Notes: generated from the letters alone by a model not told the origin. Counted from the stretch's first letter, positions 45,688-55,300 are shown. The stretch: DNA of 64,000 nucleotides from Yoonia maritima (GCF_002933395.1 NZ_PKFN01000008.1:62001-126000), one strand, 5' to 3'. Numbers and translations are program-made.

Positions 45688-46899
45688 TTATCCAACATGG
45701 AACAGCGTCGAAAACAGCTTTGGATCCAGACTTTCGCTGGCAAATGTATCGCCTTCGGTCAGCACAGACACCGCGTCGTGGCTGTGTAGGCTTTCTTGAT
45801 GGCTAGCGATCACGCGAAAATCTGAAACGCGGTCATCTTGTTGCAACTGTTCTGTGAACAAGCGTACAGCGTCTTCGACAAAGATCGGGTTGGCGGCGTT
45901 CAGTTCGGCAAAGGCCTGCTCATCTTCGCGTTTGACCATGACCTGAGTTTCGGTTGGCACGGCAGCACGGGCGCGATCGATCAAATCTTCGAACCACAGG
46001 CAATCGCCAGCTTCGTCAAGCAGCACCGAAATCCGCGCCACGGACCGCTGCGAATGCGGCGTGGCTAACTGTCCGCGGAACTGGCGGGCGTGCTCGGATA
46101 ACTCCAAGGAACACGGGCAAGTTGACGAATAAACATAGTCAAGATGCATGATCTTTTTTCGCACCCCACCGCTTTCGACCAATTCCAGCGCAATGTCGTA
46201 ATATTGATAACCAGACAAGCCAGATCGCAGGCTTTCAACCTTCATAGGAAAGGAAAACCGCATCTGAATACGCGCGTCAAAGCTTTCTAGGTCGGTTTTA
46301 TACGCATCAAGCGCACGTTCGATCACATCAAAGCTAAAGGTCTCTTCTGCATGTTTATAAAACGTCCGCATGATCCGGGACATATTGATGCCCTTCTTTT
46401 CGGCATCAAGTGATACAGACCCAGTCACCGACGTTTCCAGCTGAATGTCGTCGCCATCACGAGTGCGAAAACGGATCGGCAGGCGAAAATTCGAAATACC
46501 AACGTGCTGGATTTGTTGTTTAGCCCCTTTGATCAGGCTTGACGGTCCATTCTGAAGATCCGGCATAGTAGCTTTGTAGGCATCATCCACCTCAAACGCG
46601 TCCGGATAAGCGCGCGCCAAGGCTGGGTAGTTCGACACCTCTTGGCCGGGGATCAGGCGCGACACCAGCGGGTCCAATGTCGCGACCTCTTCCGCTGTCA
46701 CATCGGCCGCCCATCGCCGCAAAACCGCAAGCGCGGCATCGGCGTCTTCACGCGTTGGGGCTTTATCCAAATCAGCTACGTGTACATTCATTTCCTGACC
46801 TCCAGCATCATGCTTTCCGCTTACGACATGGGGCTTTGAGTGCGCGTTTTTAACCATGTCTTGATATATACGTAGAAGATCTTGGGTTGGATCAGTCAT
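45688..46899 (-). CDS. folE2: GTP cyclohydrolase FolE2
   Basis: A 403-residue type IB GTP cyclohydrolase making 7,8-dihydroneopterin triphosphate, first step of folate synthesis. VGISNFRLPIRF and the metal-binding VYSSTCPCSLELSEHARQ (Cys in the STCPCS segment) are diagnostic. The N-terminal ~100 residues precede the core. The ATG at 46899 gives MTDPTQDLLRIYQ; upstream in-frame starts to 46977 look unsupported. No Zur-type site was recognised upstream. Confidence 0.93.
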   Translation of the reverse strand: MTDPTQDLLRIYQDMVKNAHSKPHVVSGKHDAGGQEMNVHVADLDKAPTREDADAALAVLRRWAADVTAEEVATLDPLVSRLIPGQEVSNYPALARAYPDAFEVDDAYKATMPDLQNGPSSLIKGAKQQIQHVGISNFRLPIRFRTRDGDDIQLETSVTGSVSLDAEKKGINMSRIMRTFYKHAEETFSFDVIERALDAYKTDLESFDARIQMRFSFPMKVESLRSGLSGYQYYDIALELVESGGVRKKIMHLDYVYSSTCPCSLELSEHARQFRGQLATPHSQRSVARISVLLDEAGDCLWFEDLIDRARAAVPTETQVMVKREDEQAFAELNAANPIFVEDAVRLFTEQLQQDDRVSDFRVIASHQESLHSHDAVSVLTEGDTFASESLDPKLFSTLFHVG

Positions 46900-47061
46900 T
46901 TTGCTGGCTTCCACTTTTGGCGCGAGAACGTGGATAACCATAGCACGGTGACACGACGACAACAGCGCAATGATCATGGAAAGTTCAATTAGGTCATGTC
47001 GCGGCTATCTATGCCTTGGTCATTTATTCAACCTTGGTAACGGCGTAGCACAGATAATTTC

Positions 47062-47087
47062 ACCGGCCCGAACGCTTTCGGGCCGGT
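47062..47087 (-). terminator. Hairpin terminator-like after metZ
   Basis: Perfect 11-base inverted repeat ACCGGCCCGAA and TTCGGGCCGGT with a four-base loop, nine bases past the metZ stop. The following minus-strand sequence (GAAATTATC) has only short T runs. Confidence 0.7.
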
Positions 47088-47095
47088 AAATATCC

Positions 47096-48274
47096 TCAGA
47101 CTTTATCGAGGGCTGCCATCAGGTCAGCAATCAGGTCAGCCGGATCTTCAAGACCAACTGACAGCCGGATCAAACCCATCGAAATACCCAACGTGTCTTT
47201 TTGGTCTTGCGGCAACCGCTGGTGGGTTGTGGTCGACGGGTGGGTCACAATGGATTTCGCGTCGGCAAAGTTGTTTGATATTGTGAAAATTTCCAGCGCA
47301 TTGATAAAGCGAAAGCAAGCCTCGCGACCGCCAGCCACTTCAAATGCTAAGACAGTCCCCCCTGATGGCGCTTGTGACTGTGCCAACGCCTGTTGTGGGT
47401 GGGCCTCATGCGTTGGGTAGCGCACATGCGTCAGCTTAGGGTGGCCATTCAACGCCTCTGCAACTTGCAATGCCGCCGCACATTGCGCCCGTACACGCAG
47501 ATCAATTGTTTCAAGCGCCTTGAGGTGCGACCACGCCGTGAACGGATTCATCGCGCCGCCAGTATGTTTCATATAGGTTTCAATCGGCCCACGGATAAGT
47601 TCACGCGATCCACAAATCGCGCCGCCGAGCATACGGCCCTGCCCGTCAACGTGCTTTGTTGTTGAAATCACAGCAATGTCTGCACCGTGTTCACTTGCAT
47701 ATGAAAACACAGGCGTAGCCATTGCATCGTCAACAACAACCAAAGCCCCAACAGCGTGCGCAGCCGCAACAACATGTGCCATATCGACGATCTCAAGTGT
47801 CGGGTTTGAGATGCTTTCAAAAAACACCAGTTTCGTGTCGGGACGGATCGCAGCATCCCATGCCGCGTTATCCATGCCGTCAACCAAAGTAATCTCAACG
47901 CCAAAACGGCCTAAAACGTCTTCAAGGACATACAGACACGATCCGAACAACGCGCGTGACGACACAACATGATCGCCAGCTTTCAAAAGCGCGGTCAACG
48001 CACCCGTGACAGCCGCCATGCCTGACGTACACGCAAAGCAATCCTCATAGCCCAGCAACGTTGCAATACGGTCTTCGAACATCCGCACGGTCGGGTTACC
48101 GTAGCGCGCATAGATGAATTCATCGTCGCCAAGTTGAACAAAACGCGCTTCGGCATCTTCTGCCGTTTCATAGACAAAGCCCTGCGTCATAAAGATCGCT
48201 TCGCTGACCTCGCCGTATTGGCTGCGCCGTGTTCCTGCATGTACCGCTTTGGTACGTTTGCTCCAATTTTTCAT
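47096..48274 (-). CDS. metZ: O-succinylhomoserine sulfhydrylase
   Basis: A 392-residue PLP enzyme of the Cys/Met metabolism family. EFIYARYGNPT and CFACTSGMAAVTGAL are typical; the PLP lysine is in VISTTKHVDGQGR, the sequence context of MetZ. It makes homocysteine from O-succinylhomoserine and sulfide. The start at 48274 (MKNWSKRTKAVHAGTRRS) has GGGGA eight bases upstream; 48280 is possible. A SAM-II riboswitch and intrinsic terminator precede it, so it is turned off when S-adenosylmethionine is abundant. Confidence 0.93.
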   Translation of the reverse strand: MKNWSKRTKAVHAGTRRSQYGEVSEAIFMTQGFVYETAEDAEARFVQLGDDEFIYARYGNPTVRMFEDRIATLLGYEDCFACTSGMAAVTGALTALLKAGDHVVSSRALFGSCLYVLEDVLGRFGVEITLVDGMDNAAWDAAIRPDTKLVFFESISNPTLEIVDMAHVVAAAHAVGALVVVDDAMATPVFSYASEHGADIAVISTTKHVDGQGRMLGGAICGSRELIRGPIETYMKHTGGAMNPFTAWSHLKALETIDLRVRAQCAAALQVAEALNGHPKLTHVRYPTHEAHPQQALAQSQAPSGGTVLAFEVAGGREACFRFINALEIFTISNNFADAKSIVTHPSTTTHQRLPQDQKDTLGISMGLIRLSVGLEDPADLIADLMAALDKV

Positions 48275-48301
48275 CGTCATATCCCCGCGCATTTACGCAT
48301 T

Positions 48302-48335
48302 AAAAAACCCCGACACCGGGAAAAGGGTATCGAGG
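48302..48335 (-). terminator. Attenuator terminator between riboswitch and metZ
   Basis: On the minus strand, arms CCTCGATACC and GGTGTCGGGG form a 10-pair stem (two G-U pairs) with an 8-base loop, followed directly by TTTTTT. It lies 15 bases after the SAM-II element and before the metZ start, as a transcription-attenuation switch. Confidence 0.8.
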
Positions 48336-48350
48336 CCGTATAAACCGCAA

Positions 48351-48403
48351 CCCTCTTTAGCAGAATATTTACCGTGGCCCGCAATCTGGTAACAAATCGC
48401 CAC
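48351..48403 (-). ncRNA. SAM-II riboswitch
   Basis: Read on the minus strand the element is GTGGCGATTTGTTACC, AGATTGCGGGCCAC, then GGTAAATATTCTGCTAAAGAGGG. Stem P1 is GTGGC/GCCAC; GATTT in loop 1, TTGC before the closing arm and TAAAT...GCTAAAGAGGG at the 3' end match the SAM-II consensus, including the pseudoknot strand GCTAAANAGGG. It lies upstream of metZ, a known SAM-II target in alphaproteobacteria. Assigned by eye from the consensus; not folded by computer. Confidence 0.88.
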
Positions 48404-48575
48404 GACGTTTGCATATGCCTCATGCAGATATACGTCAAGAAGCACGTGTCATCGCGGTCACCGGCAGAGGTGAAACCTGATCCGCTTGAATTGCGGCGCA
48501 AATATATCAGCCCGCTGCAACGCTTTCTTAAACCTGTCAGGTTAGCGTTAGTGCAGTCTTTTATCAGGTGAAATT

Positions 48576-48905
48576 ATGCAACATCGTTCTCATAGATACC
48601 GCACCCAATACCCAGTTGAAATGCGCACCCCAGTTGGGGTTGTGATGGGGAAAATCGCTGACGTGAATAATCACGGGGCCCGGATCGAACGCGCCCGACC
48701 AATGCTTCGCGGTAGCAAGGTGTCGTTCAATGTTTTAGGGCGGCCAGTGAATGGCGTCGTGGTATGGTCGACCAGCGATCAGGTTGGGATTATTTTTCGC
48801 CCTCACATCAACGATGATATCCTTGATACGTTACGATATCGGCGCGATGCCCGTGCTGGATCACATCGCGGTGCGGTTGGATTTGGGTTGATGGAAATGC
48901 GTTAA
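48576..48905 (+). CDS. PilZ-like domain protein
   Basis: A 109-residue protein with the PilZ layout: an N-terminal arginine cluster (RSHRYRTQYPVEM) followed by DVNNHGARIE in the position of the D/NxSxxG motif and VWSTSDQVGIIF at the end. PilZ domains bind cyclic di-GMP, but the serine of the motif is replaced by Asn-His, so binding is uncertain. It is monocistronic and overlaps the convergent yciB stop by four bases. Confidence 0.75.
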   Translation: MQHRSHRYRTQYPVEMRTPVGVVMGKIADVNNHGARIERARPMLRGSKVSFNVLGRPVNGVVVWSTSDQVGIIFRPHINDDILDTLRYRRDARAGSHRGAVGFGLMEMR

Positions 48906-49516
48906 TCGGAAGTATTTTCTGCGTCTTCTTCGATTAGGTATTTTTGCAGCCCGACAATTTGCACCCAAAGGAAAACAATCAACGCGGCCGGGAATGCAAA
49001 GGTTTCTAGCTTGACCCACAGATCTGTTGATTGGGTCCGCCAAATGATTTCATTTGCGACCGCTAAAACAACAAACATGCCCGTCACGCGTTTGGTGAAA
49101 ATCATCCAGCCTTCACGCTCCATCGGTAGGAACTCTTCCATGACGTACTGCATATAGCTTTGGCCACGCAGCAGCCCAACCCCAAGAATGCCAGCCATAA
49201 AACCGTACACAATCGTCGTCTTCATTTTAAAGAAACGTTCGTCATTAAAATAGGCGGTCAGCCCGCCGAAAAAGATCACCATAAATGCCGTGAACACCTG
49301 CATCCGGCTTAGCTTACCTGTCAGTTTCCACAAGATCGCCATCGACAGCAATAGGATCGGAATGAATACCAGCGCAGATACGATAAAGCCAGTATATTCA
49401 GTTCCGCCAATCAGATAGGTTTCTTCTTTGATCCTTACGTAGATCAAGAAAAAAGCCAGTGTCGGACCAAGTTCAAGAACTTGCTTCACGACGGGATTGA
49501 TCTGTTTTTCAGGCAT
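48902..49516 (-). CDS. yciB: Inner membrane-spanning protein YciB (IspZ family)
   Basis: A 204-residue integral membrane protein with about five or six helices: VLELGPTLAFFLIY, FIVSALVFIPILLLSMAI, RMQVFTAFMVIFFGGLTAYF and FMAGILGVGLLRGQSYMQYV are characteristic. YciB takes part in envelope organisation and septation. AGAGGAGACACCC precedes the ATG, 11 bases from the EamA gene stop; it is the last gene of the ftsY operon. Confidence 0.9.
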   Translation of the reverse strand: MPEKQINPVVKQVLELGPTLAFFLIYVRIKEETYLIGGTEYTGFIVSALVFIPILLLSMAILWKLTGKLSRMQVFTAFMVIFFGGLTAYFNDERFFKMKTTIVYGFMAGILGVGLLRGQSYMQYVMEEFLPMEREGWMIFTKRVTGMFVVLAVANEIIWRTQSTDLWVKLETFAFPAALIVFLWVQIVGLQKYLIEEDAENTSD

Positions 49517-49527
49517 GGGTGTCTCCT

Positions 49528-50439
49528 CTAGCCTCCCATTTCTACGATCACAGCGCCTAGTGCAACCAGCGCCATCAGGAACAGACGCCGTGGTCCAACT
49601 TTTTCACCTAAGATGAACCAACCGATCAACGCAGCAAACACAGTTGACGTTTCGCGCAGAACTGCCGCCTCACCGACTTTATCAAGGCGAGTTGCCATCA
49701 TCACGCCGCCAAAGCTGACCCACGCGATCAGCGCACCGGCAAGCCCACGCCACATCAACGGACGCAGCACAGGCGGGTTTTCCATACGGCGATAGCGCCA
49801 GAGCGCAAGAATTGGCATGTCGATTGCGGTCACAAAAAAGAACCACGCCAAGAACGTAAACGGATCAGGTGATTGCCGAATTCCATAGGCGTCATACGTC
49901 GTATAAAGCGCCACCAGCATCCCGCAGACCAAGGCCCACAAAAGCCCAGTTTTAAGCGAGGCAAGATCAATCACCTCTTCTGACAAGTTCCGTAGTGCCA
50001 GCAACAAAATCCCGCCCGACAGGCAGGCAACACCGACCCACTGCACCGCGCTAAAGTGTTCACCAAAGAACAGCGACGCCGCGAAAACTGTGACCAATGG
50101 CCCGGTACCGCGCACAACCGGATAAACGACTGTATATGCGGCCTTTTCATACGCCAGCGCCATTGTGACCTTATATGCAAAATGCACAACAATCGCCCCG
50201 ACAAGCACCAGCGCAGTCGCTGCGTTGGGCCATGGCACCAAGAACAGCGCAACGGGTGCGGAAATCACGGCAAGCCAAGCATCAATCGCGCCACGTGATA
50301 ACCAAGGGTCATAGCGCCCTTTTTGTAAGGCTCCAAAAAACGCATGTGCCACTGCGGACACCAATGCCAGTATCGTCGCCAGCCTTGCACCCTCTGGAGT
50401 GCCCGCAATCGATACCAGCCAATCAGCTAGATTGTTCAA
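49528..50439 (-). CDS. EamA-family (DMT) transporter
   Basis: A 303-residue membrane protein with about ten helices in two EamA halves, of the 10-TMS drug/metabolite transporter superfamily. It begins NNLADWLVSIAGTPEG; the start codon is TTG, overlapping the preceding stop as TTGA, with AGGTGA upstream. Substrate unknown. Confidence 0.85.
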   Translation of the reverse strand: MNNLADWLVSIAGTPEGARLATILALVSAVAHAFFGALQKGRYDPWLSRGAIDAWLAVISAPVALFLVPWPNAATALVLVGAIVVHFAYKVTMALAYEKAAYTVVYPVVRGTGPLVTVFAASLFFGEHFSAVQWVGVACLSGGILLLALRNLSEEVIDLASLKTGLLWALVCGMLVALYTTYDAYGIRQSPDPFTFLAWFFFVTAIDMPILALWRYRRMENPPVLRPLMWRGLAGALIAWVSFGGVMMATRLDKVGEAAVLRETSTVFAALIGWFILGEKVGPRRLFLMALVALGAVIVEMGG

Positions 50440-51302
50440 AATTCACCTGACTTCCAAGAAACATCGATGGTTACACCAGACAAAGCAACACCAACCGCAG
50501 TCGCGATATCATCATCGTTATGCGCGTCTGGCATATTCAAGAACGGCAATGCCGCCTGCATGATACCCAAGCCAGATTCTGAGCTGATCTCGACATCCAT
50601 TGTGCCTTCTTTATCAGCGACCATCGCAAGAAAGGCCTGACGACTGTCAGTACTGACCTGCCAACGCGGCACGTCTCGCAAAGCATTTCCAACGCTAGCG
50701 CGGTTCACATCCGTCAGATCGACATCAAGATCGTTCAACAATGGCTGATTTATCACGACTTGTGCCCGCAAATCGGACACACGCATACTTATCAAACTGG
50801 TTTGCATATTCCCAATCGAGCTAAAATAAGCACCATCCATGATCATGCTTGCAGCTATTCCGCTACCGTCTTCATGGCGCAAGGTGTAGCTTTCAACGAC
50901 AAGCTGACCTTCGTCGGGCATACGGCGCAATCGCAATGATGCATCATAGTTGCGTGTTCCGACTTCGAAATCGTTTAATCTGATTGCGATCGCATCCGGC
51001 AAACCTTTTCCGGTGAGCAGGGCATCAACCGTTTCGATACGAAAACCCAATCCGGACAAGCCCTTATCACGCCATGATGACTGCGCCGCGCCATCCCAGT
51101 CAAGCTGCCTAACATGAACTTCGCACCATCCATCCGCGGTTAATTCAACCTTTGTTTGGGTAACCGCCTGAAATATTTCTTTATAAGGAATGATGGCGTC
51201 ATTGAGCGCATCCCAACTGTTTTCGCACGTTTCGGAAGTCATCGTGTCATAGGCAAATACCGGTGAGGCTGTCAGACATGCCGCAACGATAAACGCCTTC
51301 AT
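50436..51302 (-). CDS. Exported hypothetical protein of the ftsY operon
   Basis: A 288-residue protein with signal peptide MKAFIVAACLTASPVFA and a beta-rich mature part (VTQTKVELTADGWCEVHVRQL, IAIRLNDFEVGTRNYDASLRLRR). Only two cysteines (Cys26 and Cys59) remain after cleavage, possibly a disulfide. No family is recognised. ATGA overlap with ftsY and TTGA overlap with the EamA gene tie it into the operon. Confidence 0.72.
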   Translation of the reverse strand: MKAFIVAACLTASPVFAYDTMTSETCENSWDALNDAIIPYKEIFQAVTQTKVELTADGWCEVHVRQLDWDGAAQSSWRDKGLSGLGFRIETVDALLTGKGLPDAIAIRLNDFEVGTRNYDASLRLRRMPDEGQLVVESYTLRHEDGSGIAASMIMDGAYFSSIGNMQTSLISMRVSDLRAQVVINQPLLNDLDVDLTDVNRASVGNALRDVPRWQVSTDSRQAFLAMVADKEGTMDVEISSESGLGIMQAALPFLNMPDAHNDDDIATAVGVALSGVTIDVSWKSGEF

Positions 51303-52396
51303 GCTTCGACCCCAACCAGCGCCGATGCGAATTCTTCGGGATCAAATGGCGCAAGGTCGTCGATTTGTTCGCCAACGCCAATTGCGTGAATGGGCAAGCC
51401 AAATTTGTCGGCAAGTGCGACCAGCACACCGCCCTTTGCCGTGCCATCCAGCTTGGTCATCACCAATCCGGACACATCTGCAAGCTCTTGGAACACCTTA
51501 ACCTGTTGGACCGCGTTCTGCCCTGTCGTGGCATCAAGAACCAACAGCGTGTTGTGCGGCGCATCGGGGTCTTTCTTGCGGATCACCCGCACGATTTTCG
51601 CCAGCTCTTCCATCAGGTCAGACCGGTTCTGCAATCGCCCGGCGGTGTCGATCATCAAAAGATCAGCACCATCAGCTTCGGCCTGCGTCATGGCATCAAA
51701 TGCAAGGCTCGCGGGGTCGGACCCTTCGGGGGCAGTCAGCACAGGCACACCCGCGCGATCACCCCAGACTTGCAATTGTTCAACGGCAGCCGCACGGAAT
51801 GTATCACCCGCAGCGATAACAACCTTTTTGCCCGCCGCCTGAAACTGGCTAGCCAGCTTACCGATCGTCGTTGTCTTCCCGGCACCGTTCACGCCCACGA
51901 CCAAAACCACCTGCGGTTTCTTCGCATAAAGCGGCATGGGCCGCGCGACAGGTTCCATGATCCGTGTGATCTCATCCGCCATCAGCTGTTTGATTTCAGC
52001 AACCGACAGCTTCTTGCCCAAGCGCCCTTCGGCCATGTTCGCCGTGACGCGCAGCGCGGTATCCACCCCCATGTCCGCTGTGATCAACAATTCTTCGAGC
52101 TGCTCTAGCATCTCATCGTCAAGCGTGCGGCGCACAACGGTTGCCTGTTCAGCACCGAACATGCGACCCAGAATACCAGATTTTTTAGGGGCTTCTGGTG
52201 CGTCCTTGACCTGCTCAGGTTCATCAACGACCACTTCAGGTTCCGGAACCGGCGTAGGTTCGGGTACTTCGACCTTGGGCGTCTCAACGACGGGCGGTTC
52301 TTCTACTCCGCCATCGCTAACGATCGCGTCCAGACCTTCGTCAATTTTGGAAGATGATCCCGTTAGCCGATCTTTGAGCTTTTTGAAAAACGACAT
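51299..52396 (-). CDS. ftsY: Signal recognition particle receptor FtsY
   Basis: A 365-residue SRP GTPase. Acidic Pro/Glu-rich N-terminal part (about 20-75), then the N and G domains with G1 GVNGAGKTTT (168-177), DTAGRLQN, TKLDGTAKGG. It docks ribosome-SRP complexes at the membrane for cotranslational insertion. It heads a four-gene operon (overlapping) ending with yciB. Confidence 0.97.
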   Translation of the reverse strand: MSFFKKLKDRLTGSSSKIDEGLDAIVSDGGVEEPPVVETPKVEVPEPTPVPEPEVVVDEPEQVKDAPEAPKKSGILGRMFGAEQATVVRRTLDDEMLEQLEELLITADMGVDTALRVTANMAEGRLGKKLSVAEIKQLMADEITRIMEPVARPMPLYAKKPQVVLVVGVNGAGKTTTIGKLASQFQAAGKKVVIAAGDTFRAAAVEQLQVWGDRAGVPVLTAPEGSDPASLAFDAMTQAEADGADLLMIDTAGRLQNRSDLMEELAKIVRVIRKKDPDAPHNTLLVLDATTGQNAVQQVKVFQELADVSGLVMTKLDGTAKGGVLVALADKFGLPIHAIGVGEQIDDLAPFDPEEFASALVGVEA

Positions 52397-52463
52397 ACGC
52401 CAGCGCCTTTGGTAAATTACGTCTTATGACCTAATCCCTTGGGCAGTGATTGAAAAGGCCCGG

Positions 52464-54149
52464 TCAGATTTCGTCGCTGAAATGCTGCATGACCAGTTTA
52501 ATCGGGTTCGGCGCCGCCTGCCCCAACCCGCAAATCGATGCATCTGCCATCGCTGTGCAAAGTTCGGTCAAAAGCGGTTGATCCCAGTGATCGGCCTGCA
52601 TCAGTTTAACCGCCTTTTCACAGCCAACCCGGCAAGGCGTACACTGACCACAGCTTTCGTCCTCAAAGAAGCGCAGCATATTCAGCGCGGCACCGCGTGC
52701 GCTGTCTTGGTCAGATAACACGACCACGGCTGCGGATCCGATGAACGTGCCGTGCGGCTGCAATGTATCAAAATCTAGCGGAATGTCGTTCATCGTTGCT
52801 GGCAACAACCCCGAAGATGGGCCGCCCGGTTGATAGGCTTTGAACACATGACCGTCGGCCATTCCGCCAGCGGCACCAATAACGTCGGTGATGGTTGAAC
52901 CTGCTTCCAACAGATAAACACCCGGGTTGGCGACACGCCCAGAAACCGAATAAGAACGCAGGCCCTTGCGCCCGTTCAATTCATTGCGGTGCAGCACCTC
53001 TGGCCCTTCGCGGCAGACACGCGCCACCCAAAGTAGCGTTTCAACGTTGTGCACCAGTGTAGGTCTGTCAAAGATGCCGACTTGCGCCACAAACGGTGGA
53101 CGGTGACGCGGGATGCCGCGTTTACCTTCGATACTTTCGATCATCGCGCTTTCTTCGCCACAGATATATGCGCCAGCCCCGCGACGCAGATCAATGTAAC
53201 CCGGCGCGACAATACCCGCGTCCTCTAAGGCGGCAATCTCCCGACGCAAAATTTCAAGCACCGCCGGATATTCGTCGCGCATGTAGATAAAGCACGTATC
53301 GGCCTCGACCGCCCACGCAGCGATCAACATACCCTCAAGCATCAGATGCGGGGTGCGTTCGAGGTAGAAACGGTCTTTAAAAGTACCCGGTTCGCCTTCG
53401 TCGCCGTTCACCGCCAAATAGCGCGGACCGGGGTTTGCACGCACAAAACCCCACTTCTTGCCTGACGGGAATCCCGCCCCGCCTAAACCGCGCAGGCCAG
53501 ATGATAGTAGTTTGTCTTGGACGGCCTCCCAGTCTCCACCGTCGCGTAATTCGCTAAAGACACGGTAGCCGCCATCGGCGATATAGGCTGCGTAGGTTTG
53601 ATATTCCGGGACATGTACGTGGGTATAATTGGTGGCAATCGCTGCCTGTACCTTTTCGACGGTTGCGTGATCAATATGGTTGTGACCAATTTCCAGTACC
53701 GGAGCAGTGTCGCAACGCCCCATACATGGCGCACGCAACACGCGGACTTCGGCAGGGTTCAACCCATCCTCTAATGCTGCTTTCAATTTCTGCGCTCCGG
53801 CAAGCTCGCAAGATAGGCTATCGCAGACCCGGATCGTCAATGCAGGCGGCGGCGTGTCCTCTTCTTTGACAATGTCGAAATGTGCGTAAAAGCTCGCGAC
53901 TTCATAGACTTCGGCCTGTGACAGTCGCATTTCTTCGGCCAGCGCGCGCATATGGGCGGCTGATAGATGGCCATATGCGTCCTGAATGAGATGCAGAAAT
54001 TCAATCAGCAAATCCCGACGACGCGGACGATCCGCAAGAAGCGACTTGACCTCTGCCCAAGCAGCATCGTCCAACTGACGGCCTTTTGGGGTGTGACGCC
54101 CTTTGCCCTTGCCGGATTTCCAGACACCGCTTTGTCCGTCTGCTGCCAT
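52464..54149 (-). CDS. NuoE-NuoF fusion, FdsGB-like flavoprotein subunit
   Basis: A 561-residue fusion. Residues 30-180 are NuoE-like thioredoxin-fold [2Fe-2S] (Cys109, Cys114, Cys142, Cys146); the rest is NuoF-like with FMN loop RGLGGAGFPSGKKW, NAD-binding GDEGEPGTFKDR, EESAMIESIEGKRGIPR and the [4Fe-4S] motif CGQCTPCRVGC. It would pass electrons to or from NAD in an NAD-dependent formate dehydrogenase or hydrogenase-like complex. The catalytic subunit is not adjacent: ftsY follows 67 bases later. AAGGGG precedes the ATG at 54149. Confidence 0.85.
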   Translation of the reverse strand: MAADGQSGVWKSGKGKGRHTPKGRQLDDAAWAEVKSLLADRPRRRDLLIEFLHLIQDAYGHLSAAHMRALAEEMRLSQAEVYEVASFYAHFDIVKEEDTPPPALTIRVCDSLSCELAGAQKLKAALEDGLNPAEVRVLRAPCMGRCDTAPVLEIGHNHIDHATVEKVQAAIATNYTHVHVPEYQTYAAYIADGGYRVFSELRDGGDWEAVQDKLLSSGLRGLGGAGFPSGKKWGFVRANPGPRYLAVNGDEGEPGTFKDRFYLERTPHLMLEGMLIAAWAVEADTCFIYMRDEYPAVLEILRREIAALEDAGIVAPGYIDLRRGAGAYICGEESAMIESIEGKRGIPRHRPPFVAQVGIFDRPTLVHNVETLLWVARVCREGPEVLHRNELNGRKGLRSYSVSGRVANPGVYLLEAGSTITDVIGAAGGMADGHVFKAYQPGGPSSGLLPATMNDIPLDFDTLQPHGTFIGSAAVVVLSDQDSARGAALNMLRFFEDESCGQCTPCRVGCEKAVKLMQADHWDQPLLTELCTAMADASICGLGQAAPNPIKLVMQHFSDEI

Positions 54150-54286
54150 TTCATTCCCCTTCGTCGTTGGCAAAAACATATCGTCACGCCCCATGGGCGA
54201 CCACAAGAAAGCGACGCAACGCGCCAGTTAGCGCCTCACGCCACATTTGAAGTGACGCAACCAAATCACCATGGTACCGATGCCAT

Positions 54287-55300
54287 ATGACCCCACAAAT
54301 GCGCCAATTTGCTATAATTACCTTAGTCCCGGTTGCCTTGCTTGGCATGGCGGCAGTTCAAGGTGGGCTTTGGGTCCTTGCCGCGTTGATCTACCTGACA
54401 GGTTTTGCACGACTTGTTGATAATGCTGTCAAAACTGACAGGCCCGCATCCGAATTTCCGGCGGGCACGACGCTGTCTGTAACGCTGGCACTTGCGCATT
54501 TTGTGCTGCTTGCACTTACCGTGTTTGCCCTTGCCGGCAATGACCATACCTTGATTGAAAAACTTGGTCTCTTCGTCGCAGCTGGGATGTTCTTTGGCCA
54601 AGTCAGCAATGCAAACGCCCATGAACTGATCCACCGTGGCAGCCGCACCCTGCATCGGTTGGGTATGTGGGTTTATATTTCATTGCTATTTGGGCATCAC
54701 ACTTCGGCGCATGTTCTGGTGCATCACCGTTATGTCGCCACACCATCAGACCCAAACACATCGCGGCGCGGAGAAAGCTTTTACCGCTTTGCATTTCGCG
54801 CATGGATGGGATCGTTTCGTCAAGGGTACGCCGCAGAAGCCGCGCGATTTGCAAAGGTTAACCGCCCAAAGTGGCGCAACCCATATGTCGTTTATGTGGC
54901 TGGGGCCATTGGGTTTATGCTGCTTGCGCTGATGATCAGCCCGAAGGCCCTGATCGCCTATGTCTTGCTGGGGGGCCATGCGCAGATGCAGCTTCTTATG
55001 TCTGACTATGTGCAGCATTACGGGCTAATGCGCGAAATGGATGACAATGGCAAACCGACCCCCATCGGGCCAGAGCACAGCTGGAACAGCCCACACTGGT
55101 TCACCTCTGCCATGATGTTGAACGCGACACGGCATTCAGATCACCACGCGCATCCATCAAGGCATTACCCTGCACTCACGATTCCAGATCAGGCACCGAT
55201 GCTGCCAAAACCATTGCCAGTAATGGGTGCTATTGCGTTAGTGCCACCTGTTTGGCGCAATATCATGGATCCACTTGTGGACAGATACTCTGATGCTTAG
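54287..55300 (+). CDS. alkB: AlkB-type alkane monooxygenase-like protein
   Basis: A 337-residue membrane diiron enzyme with the three AlkB histidine boxes: HELIHR (112-117), HVLVHHRYVATPSDP (142-156) and RHSDHHAHPSRHYPAL (about 280), plus YVQHYGL. It hydroxylates alkanes or related hydrophobic substrates with a rubredoxin-type partner. It is shorter than the ~400-residue archetype, as often in Rhodobacterales, and no rubredoxin gene is near. Substrate is not proven. Its stop overlaps the next start by eight bases. Confidence 0.85.
   Translation: MTPQMRQFAIITLVPVALLGMAAVQGGLWVLAALIYLTGFARLVDNAVKTDRPASEFPAGTTLSVTLALAHFVLLALTVFALAGNDHTLIEKLGLFVAAGMFFGQVSNANAHELIHRGSRTLHRLGMWVYISLLFGHHTSAHVLVHHRYVATPSDPNTSRRGESFYRFAFRAWMGSFRQGYAAEAARFAKVNRPKWRNPYVVYVAGAIGFMLLALMISPKALIAYVLLGGHAQMQLLMSDYVQHYGLMREMDDNGKPTPIGPEHSWNSPHWFTSAMMLNATRHSDHHAHPSRHYPALTIPDQAPMLPKPLPVMGAIALVPPVWRNIMDPLVDRYSDA

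Noticed and set aside
46900..47061. Zur-type operator before folE2
   Set aside because: No palindrome resembling the alphaproteobacterial Zur site was found in this stretch.
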